Shown: piece after piece, positions 19,352 through 28,580 of the stretch
How positions within the stretch are numbered: the first letter of the stretch is position 1
How the letters are laid out: each line of letters begins with the position of its first letter
Source: Paenibacillus sp. 1001270B_150601_E10
GTDB lineage: Bacteria > Bacillota > Bacilli > Paenibacillales > Paenibacillaceae
Assembly: GCF_015558675.1 (NCBI RefSeq)
Contig: NZ_JADMOL010000003.1
Span: 40,579-93,199, forward strand
Length of the DNA stretch: 52,621 nucleotides
Reading direction: 5' to 3'
Position numbers and translations under genes: made by a program
Notes under the pieces: model-generated
What the model was told of the DNA's origin: nothing
The model's database searches: none
Seen by the model: the letters and a program-made list of their open reading frames with translations, nothing else

Positions 19352-20404
19352 TTAAGGATATACGGGGGAGAATAAAAGCCCTGTGGACTCTTCCCAGCCC
19401 ATCATAAGGTTCAGGTTCTGGACGGCCTGCCCAGCCGCACCCTTCATCACATTGTCGATAACGGATAGGATCGTCACGCGATTCGTACGCTCATCCACGG
19501 AAAAGCCGATATCACAATAGTTGGATGCATATACTTCCTTCGTTGCAGGGTACGTGCCTGCTTGTCGGATTCGCACAAAGCGTCTGCCAGCGTACTGCTC
19601 TTGATACAACTTCACCAGATCCTGATTCGTTACCGATTGGTTAAGCTTCGCGTACATCGTGCACATGATCCCTCTTGTCATTGGTACGAGATGCGGTGTG
19701 AAGGTGACGGTTACTGGCTGACCATATACATCGCTCAGTACCTGTTCGATCTCCGGCGTATGCTGATGGACATTGACCTTATAGGCCTTAAAGTTTTCAT
19801 TCAGCTCTGAATAATGAACGCCAAGATTCACGCCTCGCCCTGAACCGGATACGCCGGACTTCGCGTCGATAATGATCGATTCTGAGTCTATAAGTCCCGC
19901 CTTTAAGATCGGGGCCATGCCGAGAAGCGCTGCCGTTGCATAGCAGCCTGGGTTGGATATCATGCTTTGATCCTTTACCTGTTCGCCATACCATTCGCAT
20001 AAGCCGTACACGGCATGCTGAAGAACCGCTTCATCCACCGGGTCATGCTTATACCACTTCACGTAATCGTCTGCCTTCTTCAAGCGGAAGTCACCTGACA
20101 GATCAATAACCTTCAAGCCCTCCTTGAGCAGCTCAGGAACGAGCTTTGCGCTTACGCCGGAAGGGGTGGCTGTAAATACAACATTCGCCTTATCCGCGAT
20201 TTCCTTCGGATCTACTCCATCCAGCGTGTCGCATACGATCTCATTCAAATGAGGATATCCAGCAGCAATGGGCTCACCCGCACTGGAAGCTGAGATGACA
20301 GAAGTAATCTCCACTTGAGGGTGCTGCAACAATATTCGAATTAACTCCACTCCGCCGTATCCCGTCGATCCTACTATGGCAACTTTCAAGCTTGCTCCTG
20401 TCAT
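19352..20404 (-). CDS. argC: N-acetyl-gamma-glutamyl-phosphate reductase ArgC
   Basis: First gene of the arginine operon; reduces N-acetylglutamyl phosphate to the semialdehyde with NADPH. The Rossmann motif VAIVGSTGYGGVELIR is at the N-terminus. The catalytic cysteine lies in SNPGCYATAALLG and an active-site histidine in VNVHQHTPEIEQ. The ATG at 20404 follows AGGGGGAG. A TTG five codons downstream also has a good AGGAG site and would give the more typical start MKVAIVG, so the true start is one of these two. Expression is predicted to start at the promoter 20502-20530. Confidence 0.95.
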   Translation of the reverse strand: MTGASLKVAIVGSTGYGGVELIRILLQHPQVEITSVISASSAGEPIAAGYPHLNEIVCDTLDGVDPKEIADKANVVFTATPSGVSAKLVPELLKEGLKVIDLSGDFRLKKADDYVKWYKHDPVDEAVLQHAVYGLCEWYGEQVKDQSMISNPGCYATAALLGMAPILKAGLIDSESIIIDAKSGVSGSGRGVNLGVHYSELNENFKAYKVNVHQHTPEIEQVLSDVYGQPVTVTFTPHLVPMTRGIMCTMYAKLNQSVTNQDLVKLYQEQYAGRRFVRIRQAGTYPATKEVYASNYCDIGFSVDERTNRVTILSVIDNVMKGAAGQAVQNLNLMMGWEESTGLLFSPVYP

Positions 20405-20501
20405 CTCTGGTCTCCCCCTCTATCCATTTGCGCCTTCTCAGAGCGCTTTTTCTTATCCGTGCTATAGGCAGATTGGAATCCCTGCCCAACAAATATGTAT
20501 C

Positions 20502-20530
20502 ATTATACGTCTGAATAAATATAAATACAA
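20502..20530 (-). promoter_or_regulatory. Promoter of the arginine operon with ARG-box-like operator in the spacer
   Basis: On minus, TTGTAT (20530-20525) and TATAAT (20507-20502) are exactly 17 nt apart. The spacer carries TTTATATTTATTCA, which on plus reads TGAATAAATATAAA and matches the left half of the Bacillus AhrC/ArgR operator (CATGAATAAAAATTCAAG). A repressor bound here would cover both promoter elements. Two further palindromes lie upstream, at 20556-20576 and 20611-20628. Confidence 0.7.
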
Positions 20531-20555
20531 TAGATTTCCTAAAAAAACCCTACAA

Positions 20556-20576
20556 TTATCAAAAAAATATTGATAA
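20556..20576. repeat. Inverted repeat upstream of the arg promoter
   Basis: TTATCAA and TTGATAA are separated by 7 nt. It may be an auxiliary operator, or a chance feature of an AT-rich region. Confidence 0.35.
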
Positions 20577-20837
20577 ATCACGGATTCATTCCTTTTTGCC
20601 TCATACATTTATGCATTCATTCATGCATGTTTTTCAATGATCTAGCATCAGCAGTGATCGGCTACCCTTAGTGAGCTAACCACTTTGCCCGTCGATGCCC
20701 TTTTCAGAACAGGCCATACAAAATAAGACTTGATCATACAACTTCTTGCTGCTTACACCATGATATGATATTTTTCTGTAATAACCTGCATAGTTGTCCT
20801 ATACTGGTTATACATGAGAAAAAGGAGTGTATCGTAA

Positions 20838-21815
20838 ATGGAATCACCGATTCGGATTGGAATTGTAGGTTATGGGAATTTGGGTAGAGGCGTTGAATAT
20901 GCGATTCGCCAAAATCAAGATATGGAGCTCGTAGCCGTGTTTACACGCCGCGACCCAAGCACCGTGCAAGCAAGCGTACCCGCTGTCGATATTCGTGAAG
21001 CACACAGCTACAAGGATCGCATTGATGTTATGATCCTGTGCGGCGGTTCTGCAACCGACCTTCCTGAACAAGGACCTCAAATTGCTGAGTTGTTCCATAC
21101 TGTAGATAGCTTTGATACCCATGCTCGTATTCCAGAGTACTTTGACAGTGTTAATCACGTTGCAGAGAAAAGCGGAAACATCGCAGTTATCTCAACAGGA
21201 TGGGACCCAGGCTTGTTCTCTTTGAATCGCTTGTTGTTCCAATCGATTCTTCCAGAAGGCAATGAATATACATTCTGGGGCCGCGGCGTAAGCCAGGGTC
21301 ACTCTGATGCGATTCGCCGCATCGAAGGTGTGAAAGCTGGCGTGCAGTACACGATTCCTTCCGAGGAAGCTGTTGCTCAAGTGCGCCGTGGAGACAACCC
21401 TTCGCTGACAACAAGAGACAAGCATCTTCGTGAGTGCTTCGTAGTAGCAGAAGAAGGGGCGGATACCGCTCGCATTGAGGAAGAAATCAAGACGATGCCA
21501 AACTATTTCGCTGATTACAACACCATCGTTCACTTTATTTCCGAAGAAGAGCTTCGCCATAATCACAGCGAGATGCCGCACGGCGGCTTGGTATTCCGCA
21601 GTGGTGTAACAGGCGAAGGCACAAAACAAATTATGGAGTTCGGCTTGAACTTGGGCAGCAACCCTGAATTCACTTCGAGCGTACTGGTTGCTTATGCCCG
21701 CGCTGCCTTCCGTTTGGCGAAGAACGGTGAAAAAGGAGCCCGCACGGTATTTGACATCCCATTTGGTCTTCTCTCTCCAAAATCTGCATCTGAGCTTCGC
21801 AAAGAGCTTCTGTAA
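20838..21815 (+). CDS. ddh: meso-Diaminopimelate dehydrogenase
   Basis: NADPH-dependent enzyme that makes meso-diaminopimelate from tetrahydrodipicolinate in one step, by-passing the acyl-blocked lysine branches, and so feeds peptidoglycan and lysine synthesis. The 325-residue protein has the N-terminal dinucleotide motif IGIVGYGNLGRGVEYAI and conserved family segments VISTGWDPGLFSLNR, WGRGVSQGHSDAIRRIEGV and SSVLVAYARAAFRL. AAAAGGAGTG precedes the ATG. It is a single gene ended by a strong terminator. The length matches the family. Confidence 0.94.
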   Translation: MESPIRIGIVGYGNLGRGVEYAIRQNQDMELVAVFTRRDPSTVQASVPAVDIREAHSYKDRIDVMILCGGSATDLPEQGPQIAELFHTVDSFDTHARIPEYFDSVNHVAEKSGNIAVISTGWDPGLFSLNRLLFQSILPEGNEYTFWGRGVSQGHSDAIRRIEGVKAGVQYTIPSEEAVAQVRRGDNPSLTTRDKHLRECFVVAEEGADTARIEEEIKTMPNYFADYNTIVHFISEEELRHNHSEMPHGGLVFRSGVTGEGTKQIMEFGLNLGSNPEFTSSVLVAYARAAFRLAKNGEKGARTVFDIPFGLLSPKSASELRKELL

Positions 21816-21841
21816 GTGTTAAAGTCATCACATAAAAATAG

Positions 21842-21888
21842 AGAAGCCCCCAGAACCACGACAATGTGGCCTGAGGGCTTCTTTTTTT
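21842..21888 (+). terminator. Intrinsic terminator of ddh, probably bidirectional
   Basis: GAAGCCC-CAG-CCAC pairs with GTGG-CTG-GGGCTTC around GACAAT, followed by TTTTTTT. It lies between convergent ddh and the VanZ-like gene, and probably also serves the latter. Confidence 0.9.
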
Positions 21889-21897
21889 ACACAATAC

Positions 21898-22419
21898 CTA
21901 CTTGAGGTTCCAGATGTATGTCGACCGCTTCCGTTCTCTTCTTCGAATGATGATGTACGCGATCAAGATAAAGCATAACGCTCCGCTTGTATCGAGTACG
22001 ACATCTGCAATGCGTCCTGTTCGGTTCACAACGAACGACTGATGCCACTCATCCGATGCTGCATACAAAAACGTACACAGCAGTGCAGCAATGCTCGCAG
22101 GCTCAAGCAGCGTATACTTGCGCCATGCTCGAAGGAACAGCAAGCCGAGCACACCGAAGGTTGCAAAGTGAGCTCCCTTTCGAATCCAGAATTCCAGGAA
22201 GGCATAAATGCCATCATCTGTGCTTACAAGCTGTCTTCCATAGTAAAACTCCATAGAAGGAAACCAGCTCAAGCTTTCCTCAGACAACATCCCTTCCAGC
22301 GCAGGCTTAACATCCTGTTCATTTGCAGGTTGTGATGAAGAATAAAAAATAACTCCACATAGGATCACAACTGGCAGCCAAGCTATTAATGCGCGTTTCC
22401 ACCAGGGTGAACGATACAT
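21898..22419 (-). CDS. VanZ-like family membrane protein
   Basis: A 173-residue integral membrane protein. The start at 22419 is set by AGAGGAG just upstream and gives MYRSPWWKRALIAWLPVVIL. Four to five hydrophobic segments are visible, with the VanZ-family signatures FYSSSQP and FWIRKGAHFATFGVLGLL and the YAASDEWHQSFV motif. The basic C-terminus (RRRERKRS) is cytoplasmic. VanZ confers low-level teicoplanin resistance in enterococci, but most homologues have no assigned function, and no other glycopeptide genes are adjacent. Confidence 0.85.
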   Translation of the reverse strand: MYRSPWWKRALIAWLPVVILCGVIFYSSSQPANEQDVKPALEGMLSEESLSWFPSMEFYYGRQLVSTDDGIYAFLEFWIRKGAHFATFGVLGLLFLRAWRKYTLLEPASIAALLCTFLYAASDEWHQSFVVNRTGRIADVVLDTSGALCFILIAYIIIRRRERKRSTYIWNLK

Positions 22420-22604
22420 TTGACTCTCTCCTCTTTGTTGAAGACACATAGTAAGGTGCTAAAAACAACATTATAACAGATGATCATCTTTTCAGCGGCG
22501 TCAACGATCACTATGAATAGAAGACGAGTAGAATAATCTCTCTCCTTCTCCTGACGTTCGTTATCTCTTCCTATAGCTATCGTTTCGAAAAGGAATGGTT
22601 AGCT

Positions 22605-23501
22605 TTACGAGTGGTGCATCTTAAAGCCTTCACCCAGCACTTCGTTCGTCTCGCTGATGATCATGAACGCTTGCGGATCGACGGTTTTTACGAGTGTCTT
22701 CAGCTTCACAATCTCGGTTTGCCCCACCACGACCATCAGCACAGTGCGGCTGTCCCCTGTATAACCACCTTCAGCATGAAGCTTCGTCAACCCGCGATCC
22801 AGATCATGCAGAACCGCTTCCATCACAGCTTCTGTCTTATCCGAAATGATATAGGCAAGCTTCGTATAGCCAAAGCCCATTTGAACGACATCAATCGTCT
22901 TTGTCATAACGAACAAACCGATCAAAGCGTACATTGCCCCTTCAAAGGACAGAAAGATGCCTGCCAACAAAATAATGACTCCGTCACAGAAGGCAACGGC
23001 CAGCGGCAAGCTAACGCCTAGAAAGACATGTACAAGCTGCGCCGTAATCGCATTACCGCCTGTAGAGCCACGGCCACGGAACACGATCCCCAAGCCAAGG
23101 CCCAGCAGGATTCCGCCAAAAATGGCTGCCAACAGATGATTGTCAGTCGCAGCAGGCAGCTTCGACGTTAAATATACAAACGTTGGCAAGGCCACTGAGC
23201 CGACGAAAGTCCGAACGCCGTATTGCTTGCCAAGCAGCAGCACGCCAATAATAAACAATGGAATGTTGAATGCGTACTGCGTAATCGCAGGGTTCCATCC
23301 AAGGGTCTCCTGCAAAATAATTGAAAGCCCGGAGATCCCGCCGGAAGCGATCTTGTTTGGAAGCATAAACAAATTAAACGATAATGACATGAAGAAAGCT
23401 CCCAGCAAAATCAAGGCATAATCCACAACCGTCCTCATTGGATGATTAGGGGGAACAAGCGGACCGCGGCGCGGCTTTTTCGTATTCGAATACGTAACCA
23501 T
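22605..23501 (-). CDS. yvjA: YitT-family membrane protein (YvjA-like)
   Basis: A 298-residue protein with five to six membrane helices (about 25-210) and a soluble C-terminal DUF2179-type domain (about 215-290, RTVLMVVVGQTEIVKLKTLV). YitT hallmarks include LPNKIASGGISGLSIIL and FRGRGSTGGNAITAQL. The start at 23501 follows AAAGGAGAG; an in-frame start 32 codons upstream lacks this. In Bacillus subtilis the paralogue YvjA also sits by prfB, which supports orthology. Transport function is assumed for the family but no substrate is established. Confidence 0.82.
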   Translation of the reverse strand: MVTYSNTKKPRRGPLVPPNHPMRTVVDYALILLGAFFMSLSFNLFMLPNKIASGGISGLSIILQETLGWNPAITQYAFNIPLFIIGVLLLGKQYGVRTFVGSVALPTFVYLTSKLPAATDNHLLAAIFGGILLGLGLGIVFRGRGSTGGNAITAQLVHVFLGVSLPLAVAFCDGVIILLAGIFLSFEGAMYALIGLFVMTKTIDVVQMGFGYTKLAYIISDKTEAVMEAVLHDLDRGLTKLHAEGGYTGDSRTVLMVVVGQTEIVKLKTLVKTVDPQAFMIISETNEVLGEGFKMHHS

Positions 23502-23733
23502 AACTTCTCTCCTTTTTTGTACTCCCATTAAATCAAATACCAACTGTTTTCCTCCGATGACTTGCAACCAATCCGAACGATCCTTATGTATGGTCATTGT
23601 TGCGAATAAGTAGTGTGTAGGTCATGGTTCGTATAAAAAGTCCATGGCTATCCTTGAATCGTCCCTAGTATGTGCGAGGGGTCATGCCTGCATTCACAAA
23701 TCCACTCTGTTCAGGTACAGCGATCAAGCACAG

Positions 23734-23767
23734 AAAAAAACCTGCCCCGACAACGTCGGAGGCAGGT
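23734..23767 (-). terminator. Intrinsic terminator of prfB
   Basis: On minus, CCTGCC-CCGAC pairs with GTCGG-GGCAGG around GTT, followed by TTTTTTT. It lies about 20 nt after the prfB stop. Confidence 0.92.
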
Positions 23768-23788
23768 TCATTCAAGGATACACCGTAT

Positions 23789-24905
23789 TTATTGTTCCGA
23801 GTTAGATTGAATGCGGCTGCGCAAGTAAGCCTCAATGAATGCATCGAGATCGCCGTCCATGACAGCGCCGACGTTGCCTGTTTCCACCTGCGTGCGGTGG
23901 TCTTTTACCATGCTGTAAGGATGGAAGACGTAGGAGCGGATTTGGCTGCCCCATGCGATATCCATCTGCTCACCGCGGATCTCGGCCAGCTGCTTCTCAT
24001 GCTCTTGAATCTTAAGTTCAACGAGCTTGGAACGAAGCAAGGTCATCGCACGCTCGCGGTTCTTGATCTGAGAGCGCTCAGTCTGACAGGTCACGACGAC
24101 TCCAGTAGGGATATGCGTAATACGCACCGCGGAATCCGTCGTATTGATGTGCTGTCCACCCGCGCCGCTCGCGCGATACGTGTCGATCTTAAGATCCTCG
24201 GTACGAATCTCGACCGCTGCATCCTCCGTAATTTCCGGTACCACATCACAGGATACGAAGGAGGTATGGCGGCGTCCAGAAGCATCAAATGGCGAGATGC
24301 GCACCAAGCGATGAACCCCTTTTTCCGCCTTCAAATAACCGTATGCATTAAAGCCTTTGATCAAAAGGGTTACGCTCTTAATACCCGCTTCATCTCCAGG
24401 AAGGAAGTCCAGCACTTCGACCTTGAAGCCGCGCTTCTCAGCCCAGCGTGTATACATGCGATACAGCATTTGGCCCCAATCTTGGGACTCTGTGCCGCCT
24501 GCACCTGGATGCAGCTCCAAAATGGCGTTATAACGGTCATAGGGCTCGCTAAGCATCAGCTGCAGTTCAAACTTCCCAACCTTCTCATGCAGTAAGACTA
24601 CGCTTTGCTCGATCTCGGCTGCAAGACTCTCATCCTGCTCCTCTTCGGCAAGCTCGATCATCATCTGGATGTCCTCTTCTTCCTGCTGCAGAGCCTGGTA
24701 TTGGTCCACAATCCCTTTTACCCCGTTCAACTCGGTAATAATCGATTGCGCCTTCTCATTATCGTCCCAGAAGTCCGGTGCGGCCATCTTCTCTTCAAAG
24801 TTCGCGATCTGCTCTTGCTTCAGATCTAAGTCAAAGAGACCCCCTAAGGTTTATTAGTTTCGCTGCAACATCTCGCAGCTGGTGGCGAACGTTAGCTTCA
24901 ATCAT
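23789..24905 (-). CDS. prfB: Peptide chain release factor 2, with programmed +1 frameshift
   Basis: RF2 recognises UGA and UAA stop codons. Translation starts at ATG 24905 (GAGGAGAAT upstream) and reads 24 codons ending CTT, then meets an in-frame TGA at 24833-24831. Skipping one base joins the main frame. The slippery context CTT TGA C and an internal Shine-Dalgarno-like AGGGGG (24845-24840) match the classic autoregulatory frameshift. The main frame holds the stop-codon motif SPF (RISPFDASG) and the catalytic GGQ ([13 protein letters not shown]). The joined protein is 371 residues. Low RF2 favours the shift, so the factor controls its own level. Confidence 0.96.
24831..24845 (-). promoter_or_regulatory. 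prfB recoding site (+1 frameshift)
   Basis: On minus, AGG GGG TCT CTT TGA C: the G-rich stimulator lies 3 nt before the CTT P-site codon, and the UGA is followed by C, a poor termination context. All parts of the canonical bacterial signal are intact. Confidence 0.95.
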
Positions 24906-25003
24906 GTATCATTCTCCTCACTATTCAAAAAGTCTATCTGCTGTGCCTGTACGGTTATCCTTACCCTCTATCGGCTTCTAGTGAAGCACCAAAGAGCGCT
25001 GAA

Positions 25004-25030
25004 CAACGGGCGCCGTATGGACGCCCGTTG
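25004..25030 (-). terminator. Hairpin downstream of secA
   Basis: CAACGGGCG pairs with CGCCCGTTG about 60 nt after the secA stop. There is no U-tract, so it may be a weak terminator or a processing element between secA and prfB. Confidence 0.4.
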
Positions 25031-25093
25031 CTCGTTACTGCTTATACCATGAGCGTGACCGCTCAATCATGAACCAAGTGCTGCCGTCTGCGA

Positions 25094-27601
25094 TTAGTTG
25101 TCGCTTCCGTGGCAGTTTTTATATTTCTTGCCGCTGCCGCAAGGACAAGGATCGTTGCGACCTACCGTCTCATCCTTTTTAACCGGACGCTTCACGCCTG
25201 GCTCGGCATTCGTTGACATCTTGTTCTCTTCAACGACGGCTTTACGCTCTACCTTCGCCTCAACATGAGATTTCATGATATACGTGGATACTTCTTCTTG
25301 AATGGAAGCAACCATCGCATTGAACATCTCATAGCCTTCGAATTGATACTCGCGAAGCGGATCAGTACCGCCGTAAGCGCGAAGGTGAATCCCTTGACGA
25401 AGATGATCCATCGCATCGATGTGATCCATCCACTTGGAGTCAACGGAACGAAGCACGATTACTTTCTCGAATTCACGGACTAACTCTTCACCCATGAGCT
25501 CTTCACGTGCAATGTATTTGTCCATAACTTTCTTGAACAAATATTCTTTAATCTCTTCACGCTCTTTACCCCAGAGATCATCCTTCGATACCGCGCCCTC
25601 ATCCAAGAGCTGACGATTCACGTAATTGATAACTTCTTCATAATCCCATTCTTCAGGAATGTTTTCCTCATTACAATGCGCATCTACGATGCGATCGATG
25701 CAAGGCTGAATCATATCCATGACGATCTGGCGGATATTTTCGGATTCCAACACCTCACGGCGCTGGCGATAAATAATCTCACGCTGTTGGTTCATCACAT
25801 CGTCATACTGCAAGACCACTTTACGTAGATCGAAGTTGTTGCCTTCAACACGCTTCTGCGCTGATTCTACTGCACGAGAAATCAGCTTGGATTCGATTGG
25901 CTGATCTTCTTCAAAGCCGAGCTTCTCCATCATGCCAAGCACGTTGTCCGCACCAAAGCGGCGCATTAATTCATCGTCAAGCGACAAATAGAATTGAGAG
26001 GATCCAGGGTCACCCTGACGTCCCGCACGACCGCGAAGCTGGTTATCGATACGACGGCTCTCGTGGCGTTCTGTACCGATGATGTGAAGACCGCCAACAT
26101 CAGAAACGCCCTCACCCAAGATAATATCCGTACCACGACCGGCCATGTTTGTCGCGATCGTAACAGAGGACGGTTCGCCTGCGCGAGCGATGATCTCCGC
26201 TTCCTCCGCATGATACTTCGCATTCAATACTTTATGCTGAATGCCTTTGCGGCGAAGCATGTCAGATAGACGCTCTGAGTTCTCGATGGATACCGTACCT
26301 ACGAGTACAGGCTGCTTTTTCTGATGACGCTCCACGATTTCTTTGACAACCGCATTAAACTTCGCGTTAACTGTCTTGTATACGACGTCTGGGCTGTCTA
26401 CACGCTGGTTTGGTTTATTGGTAGGCACTTGAATAACCTCAAGGCCGTAAATGCTCTTGAATTCCTCTTCCTCTGTCTTCGCTGTACCTGTCATACCAGC
26501 GAGCTTGCGGTACATACGGAAGTAGTTCTGGAACGTGATTGTCGCCAAGGTCATGCTCTCGTTCTGCACGTCGAGCTCTTCCTTCGCTTCAATCGCTTGA
26601 TGCAATCCATCGCTGTAACGGCGGCCTGCCATCATACGTCCTGTGAACTCATCGACAATGATCACTTCTCCATCATTGACAACATAATCGACGTCGCGGC
26701 GCATAATGATGTTCGCACGCAATGCTTGCTGCACATGATGGTTAAGCGTAACGTTGTTCACATCGAACAGGTTCTCTACGCCAAATGCTTTTTCGGCTTT
26801 TTCCACACCAGATTCGGAGAGGGATACCTGTTTCGTTTTCACATCAATCGTGTAATCTTCCTTCGACAATCGCTTAATAAAGCGGTCAGCTGCAAAGTAC
26901 ATTTCTGTAGACTTCGCGGCTTGACCCGAAATGATAAGCGGTGTACGCGCTTCGTCGATCAAGATGGAATCCACCTCATCGATAATCGCAAAGGACAGCG
27001 GACGCTGAACCATTTGTTCCTTATAAAGGACCATGTTGTCACGCAAATAGTCGAAACCGAACTCGTTGTTCGTTCCGTATGTGATGTCCGCAGCATAAGC
27101 CTCTTGCTTCAGATCGGGGTCCATTCCGTTCAAGTTAAGACCCACTGTCATGCCGAGGAAGTTATAGATCTGGCCCATCTCCGCGCTGTCACGGGATGCC
27201 AAGTAGTCATTCACGGTTACGACATGAACACCTTTGCCTGCGAGGGCATTGAGATATACAGGAAGTGTACCCACAAGGGTCTTACCTTCACCTGTTTTCA
27301 TCTCCGCGATCTTGCCTTCGTGGAGAACCATACCCCCGATGAGCTGAACATCATAGTGGCGCTTGTTCAATACGCGTTTGGAAGCTTCGCGAACTGTTGC
27401 AAATACTTCCGGAAGCAATTGATCAAGTGTATCTCCTTTTTCCAAACGAGCACGGAATTCATCCGTCTTCGCCTTTAGCTGCTCATCTGTAAGCTTAACG
27501 AAATCAGGCTCTAAGCCGTTGATCAGCTCAACGGTCTTCATGTAGCGCTTGATCTCGCGTTCATTTGCATCACCAAATATCTTTTTAACTAGACCTAGCA
27601 T
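25094..27601 (-). CDS. secA: Preprotein translocase ATPase SecA
   Basis: Motor that pushes preproteins through SecYEG. At 835 residues it has the usual length. NBD1 carries Walker [12 protein letters not shown] and the DEVD box ([17 protein letters not shown]). NBD2 carries [15 protein letters not shown] and the arginine-finger region [21 protein letters not shown]. The C-terminal zinc-binding SEC-C motif [19 protein letters not shown] that binds SecB or ribosomes is intact. It lies upstream of prfB, as in Bacillus. The long open frames on its opposite strand are shadows. Confidence 0.97.
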   Translation of the reverse strand: MLGLVKKIFGDANEREIKRYMKTVELINGLEPDFVKLTDEQLKAKTDEFRARLEKGDTLDQLLPEVFATVREASKRVLNKRHYDVQLIGGMVLHEGKIAEMKTGEGKTLVGTLPVYLNALAGKGVHVVTVNDYLASRDSAEMGQIYNFLGMTVGLNLNGMDPDLKQEAYAADITYGTNNEFGFDYLRDNMVLYKEQMVQRPLSFAIIDEVDSILIDEARTPLIISGQAAKSTEMYFAADRFIKRLSKEDYTIDVKTKQVSLSESGVEKAEKAFGVENLFDVNNVTLNHHVQQALRANIIMRRDVDYVVNDGEVIIVDEFTGRMMAGRRYSDGLHQAIEAKEELDVQNESMTLATITFQNYFRMYRKLAGMTGTAKTEEEEFKSIYGLEVIQVPTNKPNQRVDSPDVVYKTVNAKFNAVVKEIVERHQKKQPVLVGTVSIENSERLSDMLRRKGIQHKVLNAKYHAEEAEIIARAGEPSSVTIATNMAGRGTDIILGEGVSDVGGLHIIGTERHESRRIDNQLRGRAGRQGDPGSSQFYLSLDDELMRRFGADNVLGMMEKLGFEEDQPIESKLISRAVESAQKRVEGNNFDLRKVVLQYDDVMNQQREIIYRQRREVLESENIRQIVMDMIQPCIDRIVDAHCNEENIPEEWDYEEVINYVNRQLLDEGAVSKDDLWGKEREEIKEYLFKKVMDKYIAREELMGEELVREFEKVIVLRSVDSKWMDHIDAMDHLRQGIHLRAYGGTDPLREYQFEGYEMFNAMVASIQEEVSTYIMKSHVEAKVERKAVVEENKMSTNAEPGVKRPVKKDETVGRNDPCPCGSGKKYKNCHGSDN

Positions 27602-27810
27602 AGTTAACCCCTTTCGTACAGCGCAATAACTTCGTACCTTTTATCTAAAGCCTCATCTTGCTTCTCCCAGTCATCAGATGAAGTGCTTGTCCGTGACTAT
27701 GTTTTGAAATAAATTGTAACAGTTTCATGGGACAGTCGCAACCGCTGATATCACAGGCAGACTATCACCCAGTCTATACTTCGATCTATATTATACACCA
27801 TATATACGCT

Positions 27811-27842
27811 AAAAGAGCCTATTCCGTTGTGGAAATAGGCTC
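27811..27842 (-). terminator. Intrinsic terminator of hpf
   Basis: On minus, AGAGCCTATTT-C pairs with G-GAATAGGCTCT around a short loop, then TTTT. It lies about 45 nt after the hpf stop, upstream of secA. Confidence 0.8.
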
Positions 27843-27888
27843 TGTTCATTATATGGAATTGTATACAGTCTCTGCTAGGGGTTCAAGG

Positions 27889-28431
27889 CTATTCTTGTTC
27901 GATTAAGCCGTAGCGGCCGTCTTGGCGACGATATACGACGTTCACTTCGCGAGTCTCAGCGTCCTTGAATACGTAGAAATCATGTCCGAGCAAATCCATT
28001 TGGAGAATCGCTTCTTCTACGTCCATTGGCTTAAAGGTAAAGCGTTTCGTACGAACCAGTTCAAGCTCGTCTTCATCGATAGCAGCACCTGCAGGTACTG
28101 GCTCCTCTGCGAAGAACTTGCGGGAATCATCGTAACGGAACTTGCGATTGACCTTCGTCTTATGCTTGCGAATCTGACGTTCCAGCTTATCTACAACCGC
28201 ATCCACCGATGCGTACATGTCTCTGCTGGCATCCTCTGCACGAAGGATCAGTCCTGGCAGTAGGATCGTAACCTCTACACGATGTCTATCCTTTGTTACA
28301 CTTAACGTTACATTCACATCAGAGGTTGGGGGAGCTTCAAAATAGCGTTCAAGTCGATCCAGTTTCTTCTCCACGTGGTCGCGAAGAGCTTCTGTCACTT
28401 CAATATTTTGGCCTCGAATGCTGAATTTCAT
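27889..28431 (-). CDS. hpf: Long ribosome hibernation promoting factor
   Basis: Dimerises 70S ribosomes into inactive 100S particles in stationary phase or stress. 180 residues: an N-terminal S30AE/HPF domain (about 1-100, MKFSIRGQNIEVTEALRDHVEKKL) that occupies the 30S tRNA sites, and the C-terminal dimerisation domain of the long form (about 125-180, RTKRFTFKPMDVEEAILQMDLLGHDFYVF). The ATG follows AGGAGGAGT. A SigA-type promoter lies at 28458-28487. It occupies the same secA-proximal place as Bacillus yvyD/hpf. Confidence 0.95.
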   Translation of the reverse strand: MKFSIRGQNIEVTEALRDHVEKKLDRLERYFEAPPTSDVNVTLSVTKDRHRVEVTILLPGLILRAEDASRDMYASVDAVVDKLERQIRKHKTKVNRKFRYDDSRKFFAEEPVPAGAAIDEDELELVRTKRFTFKPMDVEEAILQMDLLGHDFYVFKDAETREVNVVYRRQDGRYGLIEQE

Positions 28432-28457
28432 AGGGCACTCCTCCTTTGATTAATTCC

Positions 28458-28487
28458 ATTATACCATAGCCACAAGATCGAATTCAA
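28458..28487 (-). promoter_or_regulatory. SigA-type promoter of hpf
   Basis: On minus, TTGAAT (28487-28482), 18 nt, then TATAAT (28463-28458) with an extended TGG before it. It lies about 27 nt before the hpf ATG. No SigB-type site was seen. Confidence 0.65.
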
Positions 28488-28580
28488 AGTCCCTTTATGT
28501 ACGATATGTGTACTAGAGGAGTTGTATGTAGCATCTTGTGTGTACGTATCATTACCCTGAATATTTGCATTCAAACCATT

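Larger units (their letters stand above)
20405..20837. other. Divergent control region argC / ddh
   Basis: 433 bp holding the argC promoter (20502-20530), palindromes at 20556-20576 and around 20611-20630 (ATGCAT, TCATTC, ATGCAT), and the ddh ribosome site. I did not find a T-box or lysine riboswitch. Confidence 0.5.

Noticed and set aside
20405-20837. T-box or lysine riboswitch before argC or ddh
   Set aside because: No T-box sequence, specifier stem or L-box core was recognised; the palindromes are short and fit protein operators better.
23672-24595. Open frame of 307 codons on plus
   Set aside because: Antisense shadow of prfB; it also runs through the prfB terminator.
24831-24905. prfB as a frameshifted pseudogene
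   Set aside because: The frame break has all elements of the programmed +1 shift and the main frame is intact with GGQ and SPF motifs.
26324-27478. Long open frame (384 codons) on the plus strand
   Set aside because: It lies fully inside secA on the opposite strand, has no ribosome site, and its protein is Cys/His-rich without domain character. It is a shadow of secA codon use.
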